From Methanocorpusculum sp. (GTDB taxonomy: Archaea; Halobacteriota; Methanomicrobia; Methanomicrobiales; Methanocorpusculaceae), in contig JAFQTT010000004.1 of assembly GCA_017408885.1 (NCBI GenBank), positions 1 to 64,000 of the forward strand: a stretch of DNA of 64,000 nt, read 5' to 3'. This document shows positions 18,230 through 24,990 of this stretch, piece after piece (the stretch's first letter is position 1; the number at the start of each line of letters is the position of its first letter). Both the position numbers and the translations under genes were made by a program. Under the pieces are notes generated by a model. That model had not been told where the DNA came from, ran no database searches, and was given only the letters and a program-made list of their open reading frames with translations.

Positions 18230-18871
18230 ATGAAACTATCGAAGACTACAGCACTGCGGCTGATGGCGCTCTCAGGTCTTCTGCCACTTCTCTATGTGAT
18301 ATCCCGCATAAATTCTCATGGATATCCGTTAGTTGAGCCAACTTTTCCACAACTGATTCTCTCAGCATTTATTGTTATCCTGACATCAGTGATTCTGGTT
18401 TTAGGAATCATTGGAGGAGTTTTACTCACAAAAAAGACAGAATCATTTTCTCCATTTGGCTTTACGCTTGCATCCGGGATTATGTTCCTCTTTATGATGT
18501 TTTATGTGTGGCTTCTTTTTAATTCATCAAATCCGATCTCTATTGCAATCAGTTTAGGTGATAATGCAGGATTCAGCTTCGGTTTTACAGCTATTTTCTA
18601 TGCGGTGTTTCTCTCTTCAGTTGTTGGAAAAGAAAACAGAAAGCTTCGTACCCTCTCCATCGCATATGGTGTCTTTAGTATCATCACGATTATTCAATTC
18701 GTCATGACGCCTGCGATAGGAGACAGCATGGATGTAGCAAACGCTGTGTATCCTGCATACTACTCTCTGTTTACAATGGATGCCGTCACAGTTACCTGTA
18801 TTTTCCCGGCAATCCTTGGTATCCTGCTTCTGATTTTTGTCTGGAAAGCTGACTTATTTTTAGAAGAGTGA
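18230..18871 (+). CDS. Polytopic membrane protein, unknown family
   Basis: 213 residues with about six hydrophobic segments (near residues 8-25, 42-67, 77-100, 112-131, 143-161 and 180-205) and no large soluble domain. I do not recognise a family. It is the first of a small island of orphan membrane genes and shares its 43-bp promoter/leader with two downstream genes. A hairpin overlaps its stop codon. Confidence 0.6.
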   Translation: MKLSKTTALRLMALSGLLPLLYVISRINSHGYPLVEPTFPQLILSAFIVILTSVILVLGIIGGVLLTKKTESFSPFGFTLASGIMFLFMMFYVWLLFNSSNPISIAISLGDNAGFSFGFTAIFYAVFLSSVVGKENRKLRTLSIAYGVFSIITIIQFVMTPAIGDSMDVANAVYPAYYSLFTMDAVTVTCIFPAILGILLLIFVWKADLFLEE

Positions 18872-18884
18872 GTATTCTCACTCT
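18865..18884 (+). terminator. Hairpin at the gene end
   Basis: AGAGTGAG-TATT-CTCACTCT is a perfect 8-bp stem with a 4-base loop. It includes the stop codon of the preceding membrane gene and is followed by TTTATCTTC. Likely terminator or 3'-end stabiliser. Confidence 0.5.
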
Positions 18885-19099
18885 TTATCTTCAAGATTCT
18901 GTAAATTTATCTCATTGTCTTTATCTTTACATGTGGATTCGTGTTTCTCGAGTAAGGACAATGAATTCTAATCAATCGTAAATTAATTCGAAAGAGGCTT
19001 TCATCAGGTAGGCTTGAAGCGAAGCTTCGTGAGTGTTTTTTTGAATAATCGAAATTAAAATACCCCTGCGTGATTATATTCTCAGATATAGCGAGTAGT

Positions 19100-19139
19100 T
19101 GCTCAATTAATTTATTACATCTCACGCTGATTATCTCTC
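19100..19139 (+). promoter_or_regulatory. Promoter/leader repeat copy 2
   Basis: TGCTCAATTA, ATTTATTACA, TCTCACGCTG and ATTATCTCTC, then ATG at 19140. Gap-free alignment with the copies before 18230 and 19844. The TATA-like ATTTATTACA occupies the same position as in copy 1. Confidence 0.6.
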
Positions 19140-19526
19140 ATGGCAAAGAAAGAAAACTTAGGAATCCGCATCATAATCTGCGTAGCTCTACTTGGAATAA
19201 TTTTAGCCGCTGTTCCTTTTTTCTTCTCCATAATAGAGGAACCGGCTAATCCCGCATTCATTTTTAGTGAATACGAGACCGTACCTGAAGATGCACTCAT
19301 TGTATTAAAACTAACAGAGACGGATTACGAAAAGTACCCGGTTCTAAGAAATATCCCCGAACCAATCTATGTTGACAGGTCGCCTATCTCTGATATATAC
19401 AGCCGTCCCGGATATCTTGACAAAGATGATGTAAGAAGCTTTTCGAACAGGTATTGTTCATCGACTACCTATATCGAACACAACGGGAAATTCTATCAAC
19501 CGCTCAGTGTAGTTACCTTATCATAA
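19140..19526 (+). CDS. Membrane-anchored small protein, paralogue of the next gene
   Basis: 128 residues. A basic N terminus (MAKKENLGIR) and one strong transmembrane helix (residues 10-32) are followed by an extracellular or cytoplasmic domain of about 80 residues. That domain contains LKLTETDYEKYPVLRNIPEP, RPGYLDKDDVRSF and YIEHNGKFYQ, all repeated in the adjacent gene. No known family. The shared pattern (LTExDYxxYPxLRNIPE ... RPGY ... YIEHNG) defines a small domain duplicated in tandem. Confidence 0.55.
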   Translation: MAKKENLGIRIIICVALLGIILAAVPFFFSIIEEPANPAFIFSEYETVPEDALIVLKLTETDYEKYPVLRNIPEPIYVDRSPISDIYSRPGYLDKDDVRSFSNRYCSSTTYIEHNGKFYQPLSVVTLS

Positions 19527-19528
19527 TC

Positions 19529-19771
19529 ATGACACCACTCCCGGAGAATGCAAACATTGTAAAACTCACCGAAGAAGACTACCAGAGATATCCGGAGCTT
19601 AGAAACATCCCGGAGACAATTAAGATAGAAGCCATGTTATACGAGGCATTCTTTGTACGCCCCGGATACATCACGGAAAAAACTGCAAACCGGATGTGGG
19701 AAGCATATGGAGATAACAGATACATCGAACACAACGGAGTAATCTACAAATTCCGCATGCCTATACACTGA
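19529..19771 (+). CDS. Stand-alone copy of the LTEEDY/RPGY/YIEHNG domain
   Basis: 80 residues, starting at the ATG two bases after the upstream stop and in a different frame. It is the soluble domain of its neighbour without the membrane anchor: KLTEEDYQRYPELRNIPETI, VRPGYITEK, YIEHNGVIYKF. The earlier ATG at 19454 would read through the neighbour's coding region and is unlikely. Tight spacing suggests co-translation, perhaps giving a soluble partner of the anchored form. Function unknown. Confidence 0.5.
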   Translation: MTPLPENANIVKLTEEDYQRYPELRNIPETIKIEAMLYEAFFVRPGYITEKTANRMWEAYGDNRYIEHNGVIYKFRMPIH

Positions 19772-19803
19772 GGAGAATCACAAATATCTAATCCACTATT
19801 TTT

Positions 19804-19843
19804 TGCTCAATAAATATAATATGGCTCATGCAGATTATCTGTC
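19804..19843 (+). promoter_or_regulatory. Promoter/leader repeat copy 3
   Basis: TGCTCAATAA, ATATAATATG, GCTCATGCAG and ATTATCTGTC, then ATG at 19844. Same length and order as copies 1 and 2, although the middle has diverged. It is preceded by a run of seven T that may also end the upstream transcript. Confidence 0.55.
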
Positions 19844-19930
19844 ATGAACAAAAAAATACTATACCTCATCCTTGGAGCTGCCATATTTTTTATAATACTT
19901 GAAGTGATACTCTATCTACAGTACATCTAA
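19844..19930 (+). CDS. 28-residue single-span membrane peptide
   Basis: Reads MNKKILYLILGAAIFFIILE followed by VILYLQYI and a stop. It has a basic N terminus and one hydrophobic helix. It would be ignored by length, but its start sits exactly where the genes at 18230 and 19140 start relative to the shared 43-bp leader. Either it is a real membrane peptide or a truncated relative that kept the anchor and lost its domain. Confidence 0.4.
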   Translation: MNKKILYLILGAAIFFIILEVILYLQYI

Positions 19931-20032
19931 TAGCCATCAACCATATTGAGCTGAATTTCTGTATCTCAATCGGCTGTCTGAAAAACTTATCTTCGGCTCA
20001 CATTGGGGCTAAGCCGTAGGCGCACGCCCCAC

Positions 20033-20054
20033 AGGCGTCGCGGGGATATGGGCG
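20033..20054. repeat. Dispersed 22-bp repeat, copy A
   Basis: Its reverse complement (CGCCCATATCCCCGCG followed by ACGCCT) matches 24442-24463 at 21 of 22 positions. It lies 10 bases beyond the RNase P RNA 3' end. Confidence 0.5.
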
Positions 20055-20063
20055 AAAAGAAGA

Positions 20064-20379
20064 TGCGTGAGTCGGAGTAATAAGCCTCCTTCTGTTTTTG
20101 CGGCATTCGGCTTAGCGTTGTACCCGGACTATTGGATCAGGTAAAATCCTTAGCAGCCCTGTTTCAACTTTCACCCACAGAGATTCGCCGTTCCATCACA
20201 TTCCTCAGCGTCAGCGCTCGACATTTTCTGTCTCATTGCTCGACTGAGAGTGTATCGTTTCTGTTCCAGAGCTGTGACTCTCGCCACCCGTACTTGCATA
20301 CGGCTGTGTTACCTGAATGGTGGGAGGACTTTCCTCAGCACATAATGTACCGTCGGCCGCGTGCTCCCTCTCACGCGGA
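20064..20379 (-). ncRNA. rnpB: RNase P RNA, archaeal
   Basis: On the minus strand the 5' strand of helix P4 and its flank read GCTGAGGAAAGTCCTCCCAC (about 20336 to 20318), and the 3' P4 strand reads ACAGAAGGAGGCTTAT (20095-20080). These are the universal RNase P signatures. CAGAAACGATAC and GGTGAAAGTTGAAACAG lie between them as in euryarchaeal RNAs. The ends are set by helix P1: GCGTGAG near 20376 pairs with CTCACGC at 20071-20065. About 316 nt, a normal archaeal size. A TATA-like TTATATTC at about 20406-20399 sits some 25 bases before the 5' end. The 94-codon frame on the plus strand here is an artefact. The RNA is the catalytic part of the tRNA 5'-processing enzyme. Confidence 0.92.
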
Positions 20380-20429
20380 TAAATATTGGCGGGAAAAGAA
20401 TATAATGATTACATGACCTGCACAAACAC

Positions 20430-20472
20430 AATGTATGTTTTTGTACATTGATGACAACTTATTTAATATATT
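20430..20472 (+). promoter_or_regulatory. trpB2 promoter with TRP-box-like operator
   Basis: TGTACA (20442-20447) with an inverted partner AATGTA (20430-20435) stands just upstream of an A/T-rich TATA region (TTATTTAATATATTAG, 20459-20474). The ATG of trpB2 follows at 20487. TGTACA is the TRP-box core bound by the TrpY repressor of Methanothermobacter. Use of the same system here is inference. Confidence 0.4.
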
Positions 20473-20486
20473 AGAGCCATCTAATA

Positions 20487-21866
20487 ATGAGAACAATGCC
20501 TGAGGAGACTATCCCCTACAAAATCTACGTCACCGAAGACGAGATGCCGAAACAGTGGTACAATATCAAAGTCGATATGCCAAAAAAACCGGCTCCGCTG
20601 TTAAACCCGAAGACAGGAAAACCAATCACATTCGAAGAACTGAGAACCATCTTCTGCGATGAACTTGCAAAACAGGAACTTGACGAAACAAACCGCTTCA
20701 TCGACATCCCGCAGGAGATTTTAGACTTCTACAAAATGTATAGACCATCTCCGCTGGTTCGTGCATACTGCTTAGAGAAAAAACTTGGAACTCCGGCACA
20801 CATTTACTACAAGTTCGAAGGAAACAACACAAGCGGAAGCCACAAATTAAACTCCGCAATCGTCCAGGCATACTATGCTAAAAAACAGGGATTAAAGGGA
20901 GTTACAACCGAAACCGGGGCAGGCCAGTGGGGAACTGCTCTATCCATGGCATGCGGATACTTAGAGATTGACTGTCAGGTCTACATGGTTAAATCCTCCT
21001 ACGAACAGAAACCATTCAGACGCGAAGTAATGCGTACCTACGGGGCAAACGTCACTCCGTCACCATCTGAGACCACAGAAGTTGGAAGAAAAATCAACGA
21101 AGAATATCCGGGAACTCCTGGAAGCTTAGGATGTGCAATCTCCGAAGCAGTTGAAGCAGCAACCACTCAGGAAGGATACCGCTATGTCCTTGGAAGTGTT
21201 CTCTCACAGGTTCTCCTCCACCAAACCGTAATTGGTCTCGAGTGTAAGCTTGCAATGGACAAATATGGAATTAAGCCGGACATTATCATCGGATGTGCAG
21301 GCGGAGGATCGAATCTCGGAGGTCTGATTGCTCCATTCATGGGCGAAAAACTCAGAGGCGAAGCTGACTACCGCTTTATCGCAGTCGAACCTGCATCATG
21401 TCCGACCTTAACCCGCGGTGTTTATGCATATGATTACTGCGATACAGGAAAAGTCTGCCCGCTTCAGAAAATGTACACTCTTGGAAGCGGATTCATGCCG
21501 GCAGCATCCCACGCCGGAGGACTTCGCTACCACGGAATGAGCTCAATCCTCTCTGAATTCTATGACGAGGGATTAATGGAAGCAGTGTCAGTCGAGCAGA
21601 CCGAAGTCTTTGCAGCCGCAAAAGAGTTCGCACGCGTCGAAGGAATTCTCCCGGCACCTGAAAGCAGTCACGCAATCAAAGTAGCAATCGATGAAGCACT
21701 CAAGTGCAAAGAAACCGGAGAACAGAAGGTAATTCTCTTCGGATTAACCGGTACTGGATACTTCGACATGTACGCATACGAGAAGTTCAACAACGGAGTA
21801 ATGACCGATTACATCCCGACAGACGAAGAAATTGCAAAATCTGTGGCAGAACTGCCGCAGGTCTGA
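20487..21866 (+). CDS. trpB2: Tryptophan synthase beta chain, TrpB2 type
   Basis: 459 residues. The long N-terminal extension (IPYKIYVTEDEMPKQWYNIK) and length mark the TrpB2 branch rather than classic TrpB. It condenses indole with serine (or O-phosphoserine) using PLP. The PLP lysine is in NTSGSHKLNSAI, the carboxylate motif in ETGAGQWG, and the phosphate loop in CAGGGSNLGG. TrpB2 does not depend on a TrpA partner, and no trpA is nearby. It may start at 20487 or at the ATG at 20496. Single-gene unit with its own promoter. Confidence 0.93.
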   Translation: MRTMPEETIPYKIYVTEDEMPKQWYNIKVDMPKKPAPLLNPKTGKPITFEELRTIFCDELAKQELDETNRFIDIPQEILDFYKMYRPSPLVRAYCLEKKLGTPAHIYYKFEGNNTSGSHKLNSAIVQAYYAKKQGLKGVTTETGAGQWGTALSMACGYLEIDCQVYMVKSSYEQKPFRREVMRTYGANVTPSPSETTEVGRKINEEYPGTPGSLGCAISEAVEAATTQEGYRYVLGSVLSQVLLHQTVIGLECKLAMDKYGIKPDIIIGCAGGGSNLGGLIAPFMGEKLRGEADYRFIAVEPASCPTLTRGVYAYDYCDTGKVCPLQKMYTLGSGFMPAASHAGGLRYHGMSSILSEFYDEGLMEAVSVEQTEVFAAAKEFARVEGILPAPESSHAIKVAIDEALKCKETGEQKVILFGLTGTGYFDMYAYEKFNNGVMTDYIPTDEEIAKSVAELPQV

Positions 21867-21892
21867 TCTTTTTTAGTACCTTGGAATTATCT

Positions 21893-22279
21893 CTATTCCA
21901 TAATACTATTTTGAAGCAAAACCTCAGACTCCCCAGTATCCTCATTCTCAGATGAACTGACTGGTAGAAATCCGTTTTTCAAATAAAACCGCATAGCCCC
22001 TTCATTTTTCGAAAACACATGGACAGACAGGCTGCCTTTCAAAGATACAGCATGAGAAATTAGATGCCTTCCAATCCCCATTCCTCTCGAATCACCTCTT
22101 ACAAAAAGCCCTGCCACGTAAGATTTGTCGAGACCAATAAAACCCCTGACCTCACCGTCATCAAACACATACACTTCCGCATCACAAATCGCAGACGCGG
22201 TCTCCTCAAAACGTTCCTCAAAAAAAGAAAGCGGGATAAAAGAGTGTGCCTCACTGTTTCCAGAAAGCCAGATATCCAT
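21893..22279 (-). CDS. GNAT-family N-acetyltransferase
   Basis: 128 residues. The acetyl-CoA pyrophosphate loop is visible as VRGDSRGMGIGRHLI (Q/RxxGxG pattern), preceded by the YVAGLFV strand and followed by VHVFSKNEGAMRFYLKNGF, the usual C-terminal GNAT segment. The acceptor is unknown. It is convergent with trpB2 and is not tightly coupled to a neighbour. Confidence 0.8.
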   Translation of the reverse strand: MDIWLSGNSEAHSFIPLSFFEERFEETASAICDAEVYVFDDGEVRGFIGLDKSYVAGLFVRGDSRGMGIGRHLISHAVSLKGSLSVHVFSKNEGAMRFYLKNGFLPVSSSENEDTGESEVLLQNSIME

Positions 22280-22317
22280 AACCTCTAAGAGGTCGCTCTA
22301 TCTAAACTCTCTAATCA

Positions 22318-23037
22318 TCAAAGAATCCAGGACTGCATATCAGATGCGGCATACTTGTAATCCCATGGAATCTTATGACTCATATGAACACACCAGAACT
22401 CTTTTGCGTTCAGCTCGCGTCCGAGGCGTTCTGCATCTGCTGTGTTCATGTGTTTTGCAATATTTACACCCGGCGGGAAGATGCCGTCCAAGAGAAGAAG
22501 GTCTGCATCACGCATTAAATCAAGCGACTCTTCGCAAATTTCAGCTCTTGTATCGCAGGAGTAAACAAACGTTTTTCCGTCAGCTCTGATACGCATACCG
22601 TACGTCGGCGTGTCATGAACAACCGGGAAAAGCGTAACCTCCATTCCGCAAATTTCCACCGGTTCGAATGGAAGAACTGGAATCTCCTCGTGGCGTATAA
22701 AGGAAAAGATGCTTCCGCAGTAGTCTAAGACTTCAGGTGCTCCATAGACTTTGATAATCTCTCGCTGAACGCGGTAGAAATCCGCAAAACCCATGAAATG
22801 GTCGAAGTGTCCGTGCGTCCAGATGACACCGTCGATATGCGGGGCATTTGATGCAAGAAGCTGGCGGCGAAGGTCTGGTGTTGTATCGATTAGCAGATTC
22901 TGTCCTTTGTGTTCGATTAAAATCGAAGTCCGAAGACGTTCCAGTCCTTTCTCCTTTGCTTCGCGGCATACCTCACAGTCACAGTTAACCTTTGGAGTGC
23001 CTACAGTATCACCGGTTCCAAGGACAGTAATCTTCAT
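22318..23037 (-). CDS. PhnP-like metallo-beta-lactamase-fold hydrolase
   Basis: 239 residues. Starts MKITVLGTGDTVGTPKVNCD, with a family CxC/C zinc site (CDCEVC), then metal motif WTHGHFDHFMG (HxHxDH), VVHDTPTYG and SCDTRAE (metal Asp). This resembles PhnP-type phosphodiesterases and tRNase Z relatives, without the extra arm of tRNase Z. The chosen ATG is one base beyond the AAA-ATPase stop; the longer frame upstream would run into that gene. Probably co-transcribed with the ATPase. Substrate unknown, likely a cyclic phosphodiester or nucleic acid. Confidence 0.78.
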   Translation of the reverse strand: MKITVLGTGDTVGTPKVNCDCEVCREAKEKGLERLRTSILIEHKGQNLLIDTTPDLRRQLLASNAPHIDGVIWTHGHFDHFMGFADFYRVQREIIKVYGAPEVLDYCGSIFSFIRHEEIPVLPFEPVEICGMEVTLFPVVHDTPTYGMRIRADGKTFVYSCDTRAEICEESLDLMRDADLLLLDGIFPPGVNIAKHMNTADAERLGRELNAKEFWCVHMSHKIPWDYKYAASDMQSWIL

Positions 23038-23038
23038 C

Positions 23039-24319
23039 TTACTCGCATCCGCTTCTAACAGCGTTTCTTCTCTGAACAAGCTCCATGCCTGCTGCAACGT
23101 CTGCTTCGTTTAACTCTTTTCTTCCTGCGAGAAGGGCGGTTACGATTGCCTCGGTCAGCATCATACGAAGGTCAGCTCCGGAGAATCCTTCGGTCATCTC
23201 TGCAATGTCTTTGAAGTCCATCGAACATGGAATATCGGATGCAACATGGTGAAGGATTGCCTCTCTCATCTCGGTGTTTGGAAGAGTGAAGCTGATAATT
23301 TCATCAAAGCGTCTCCATGCTGCTTCATCAAGCATTCCTGCGTGGTTGGTGGCCCCGATTAACAGAACTTTGTCTTTGATTAAGTTGATGTGGTCGATAC
23401 ACTTGAGAAGCGTGTTTACAGCACGTTTCATAGTTCCGTTGTCATCTGAGATACGTGTCTTTGCGACGTAATCGAACTCATCGATGAAGAGAATACAAGG
23501 TGCAATACGCTTTGCAAGGTCAAATATTCTGTCGATGTTTTTGGAGGTCTCACCAAGGTACTGTGAGGTAATCATGGAAAGGCGAACTTCGATTACCGGC
23601 ATGTGAACTGCACGGGAAAGTGCTAAGGCAAAGGAGGTTTTTCCGGTTCCAGGCGGCCCTACTAAAAGGATTCTTCCAAGCTCATAGATTCTGTGTGCTC
23701 TAAGGAACTCCTGATTTTCGAGTGAGGTCTGGACTTTTTTGACGATTGCAAGCTGTTCATCACTGCATACAAGGTCTTCTAAAGAGAATTCAATCTCATT
23801 TGGAGCGTACGGGATTACTAAGTCAACCGCTTCTTTCATGGATTCGGATTTTTCGATGACTGCGGCAATCTTTCCTTTGAGGGCTTCTTCGGTGTCTTCG
23901 AAGAGAGGGACCATGCGGCGTGCTTCGCTGTATGAGACAGTTGTCTCTCCTGCGGTTTCGATTGAAAGCGTGAGTGCCGGGTTTTTCATGATCTCAGTGC
24001 CTGTGTGGCGGAAGTACCATTTGAGGGCTGGAAGGTATGAGGTAACTCCGAACTGACTTAAGTCATTTACAATTAAGTAGGAGTTTTTGCTGTTCTCTAA
24101 GAGCTGGCGTGCTGCCAGGTTTGGGAAGTGGGATTTTAAGATTCCTTCTTTGATTGTAACAGGGCGTGCGATGACGCCTGCCGCTTCCGGACAGAACATG
24201 GCACGAAGGTTTGGGGGAAGATCATTTACCTCGAGGGCAGGGTTTGTGTTGACTGCTTCAGCGGTTAAGATTATTTCAGTTAACTGAAGAAGTCCCGGAT
24301 CTATTGTTGACGCTTCCAT
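23039..24319 (-). CDS. AAA-family ATPase with novel N-terminal domain
   Basis: 426 residues. The C-terminal half is a single AAA module: Walker A GPPGTGKT (221-228), Walker B ILFIDEFDYVAKT, sensor-1 IGATNHAG, arginine region AAWRRFDE, and an AAA lid ending in SGADLRMMLTEAI. The first 200 residues are not recognisable and have no transmembrane helix. One AAA module distinguishes it from Cdc48, and no protease motif is present. It is followed after one base by the metallo-beta-lactamase gene, so the two may work together. Confidence 0.8.
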   Translation of the reverse strand: MEASTIDPGLLQLTEIILTAEAVNTNPALEVNDLPPNLRAMFCPEAAGVIARPVTIKEGILKSHFPNLAARQLLENSKNSYLIVNDLSQFGVTSYLPALKWYFRHTGTEIMKNPALTLSIETAGETTVSYSEARRMVPLFEDTEEALKGKIAAVIEKSESMKEAVDLVIPYAPNEIEFSLEDLVCSDEQLAIVKKVQTSLENQEFLRAHRIYELGRILLVGPPGTGKTSFALALSRAVHMPVIEVRLSMITSQYLGETSKNIDRIFDLAKRIAPCILFIDEFDYVAKTRISDDNGTMKRAVNTLLKCIDHINLIKDKVLLIGATNHAGMLDEAAWRRFDEIISFTLPNTEMREAILHHVASDIPCSMDFKDIAEMTEGFSGADLRMMLTEAIVTALLAGRKELNEADVAAGMELVQRRNAVRSGCE

Positions 24320-24410
24320 ACTTGTCCATATATGTTAGCGTGTAACTTGCATAAGGTTTTTGCAGATGAGGCATATGTCGAATCTATTTTTCGATGCAGT
24401 AAGGTTTGTA

Positions 24411-24438
24411 AAACAGTTTAGATAATTTTAGACATGCA
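24411..24438 (+). repeat. 28-bp direct repeat, copy 1
   Basis: AAACAGTTTAGATAATTT continuing TAGACATGCA. Recurs at 24536-24563 with one difference (TTTAG versus TTTGG). Confidence 0.6.
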
Positions 24439-24441
24439 GCC

Positions 24442-24463
24442 CGCCCATAACCCCGCGACGCCT
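24442..24463. repeat. Dispersed 22-bp repeat, copy B
   Basis: CGCCCATAACCCCGCG followed by ACGCCT. Matches the reverse complement of 20033-20054 at 21 of 22 positions. Confidence 0.5.
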
Positions 24464-24535
24464 TACCTGCATGCGGCTCTTCGAGCCTTAGCAGGAGCAA
24501 ATGTCTTTTTCAAATTTCATGGTTTGAATTTGAGA

Positions 24536-24563
24536 AAACAGTTTGGATAATTTTAGACATGCA
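24536..24563 (+). repeat. 28-bp direct repeat, copy 2
   Basis: Second copy of 24411-24438, offset by 125 bases; the sequence following each copy differs. Confidence 0.6.
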
Positions 24564-24990
24564 CCCTTGTTAAAGCGGTCACAACTCCGCGGATGCATGT
24601 CTGAGGTAATAAATGTTAAACACGCTCTTCGAACATGTAGAGTGCTGCGAGGGCAGTTTAACTCTGAATAATATATTGTTCTGTCAAGTATAAAATGTTG
24701 TCCCATATGGGTGAAAATTGAGTATGAGAAAAGGAGGATGGGATTCATCATCCTTCTCTCTTTTTCGAAGGGCTATCCACTCCCGTATTTCACGGGAAAC
24801 AGCCGAAAAGGCTGTAATTGCCATTAATATGGTATTCAACATTTGTCACCTCGGCCAGTTTGTGGACTGACCAGTATCTATATTGGAATTCATTCTATTT
24901 TAAGACTATAATCGCTTTTATTTTCAAATCTAAGCTCCATGCTTGGTTATTGTGGTTAATTTGTACACATTTTGTGCACAGAAAAAAAAG

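Larger units (their letters stand above)
24320..24990. other. 671-bp intergenic region with repeats and hairpins
   Basis: No convincing gene. It holds a 28-bp direct repeat (24411-24438 and 24536-24563), a dispersed 22-bp repeat (24442-24463), a TATA-like AATAATATATTG (24667-24678), an imperfect hairpin followed by TTTTT (24731-24765), and two further perfect hairpins (TCCCGT-ATTTC-ACGGGA at 24781-24797; CAGCC-GAAAA-GGCTG at 24800-24814). A short plus-strand frame of 48 codons starts at 24724 but has no supporting features. A small untranslated RNA between about 24700 and 24765 is possible. Confidence 0.4.

Noticed and set aside
20132-20416. 94-codon plus-strand open frame
   Set aside because: It lies across the RNase P RNA on the other strand; the conserved P4 and P1 elements explain the sequence.
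24488-24751. 87-codon minus-strand frame
   Set aside because: Covers a direct repeat and a hairpin; no similarity or ribosome site.
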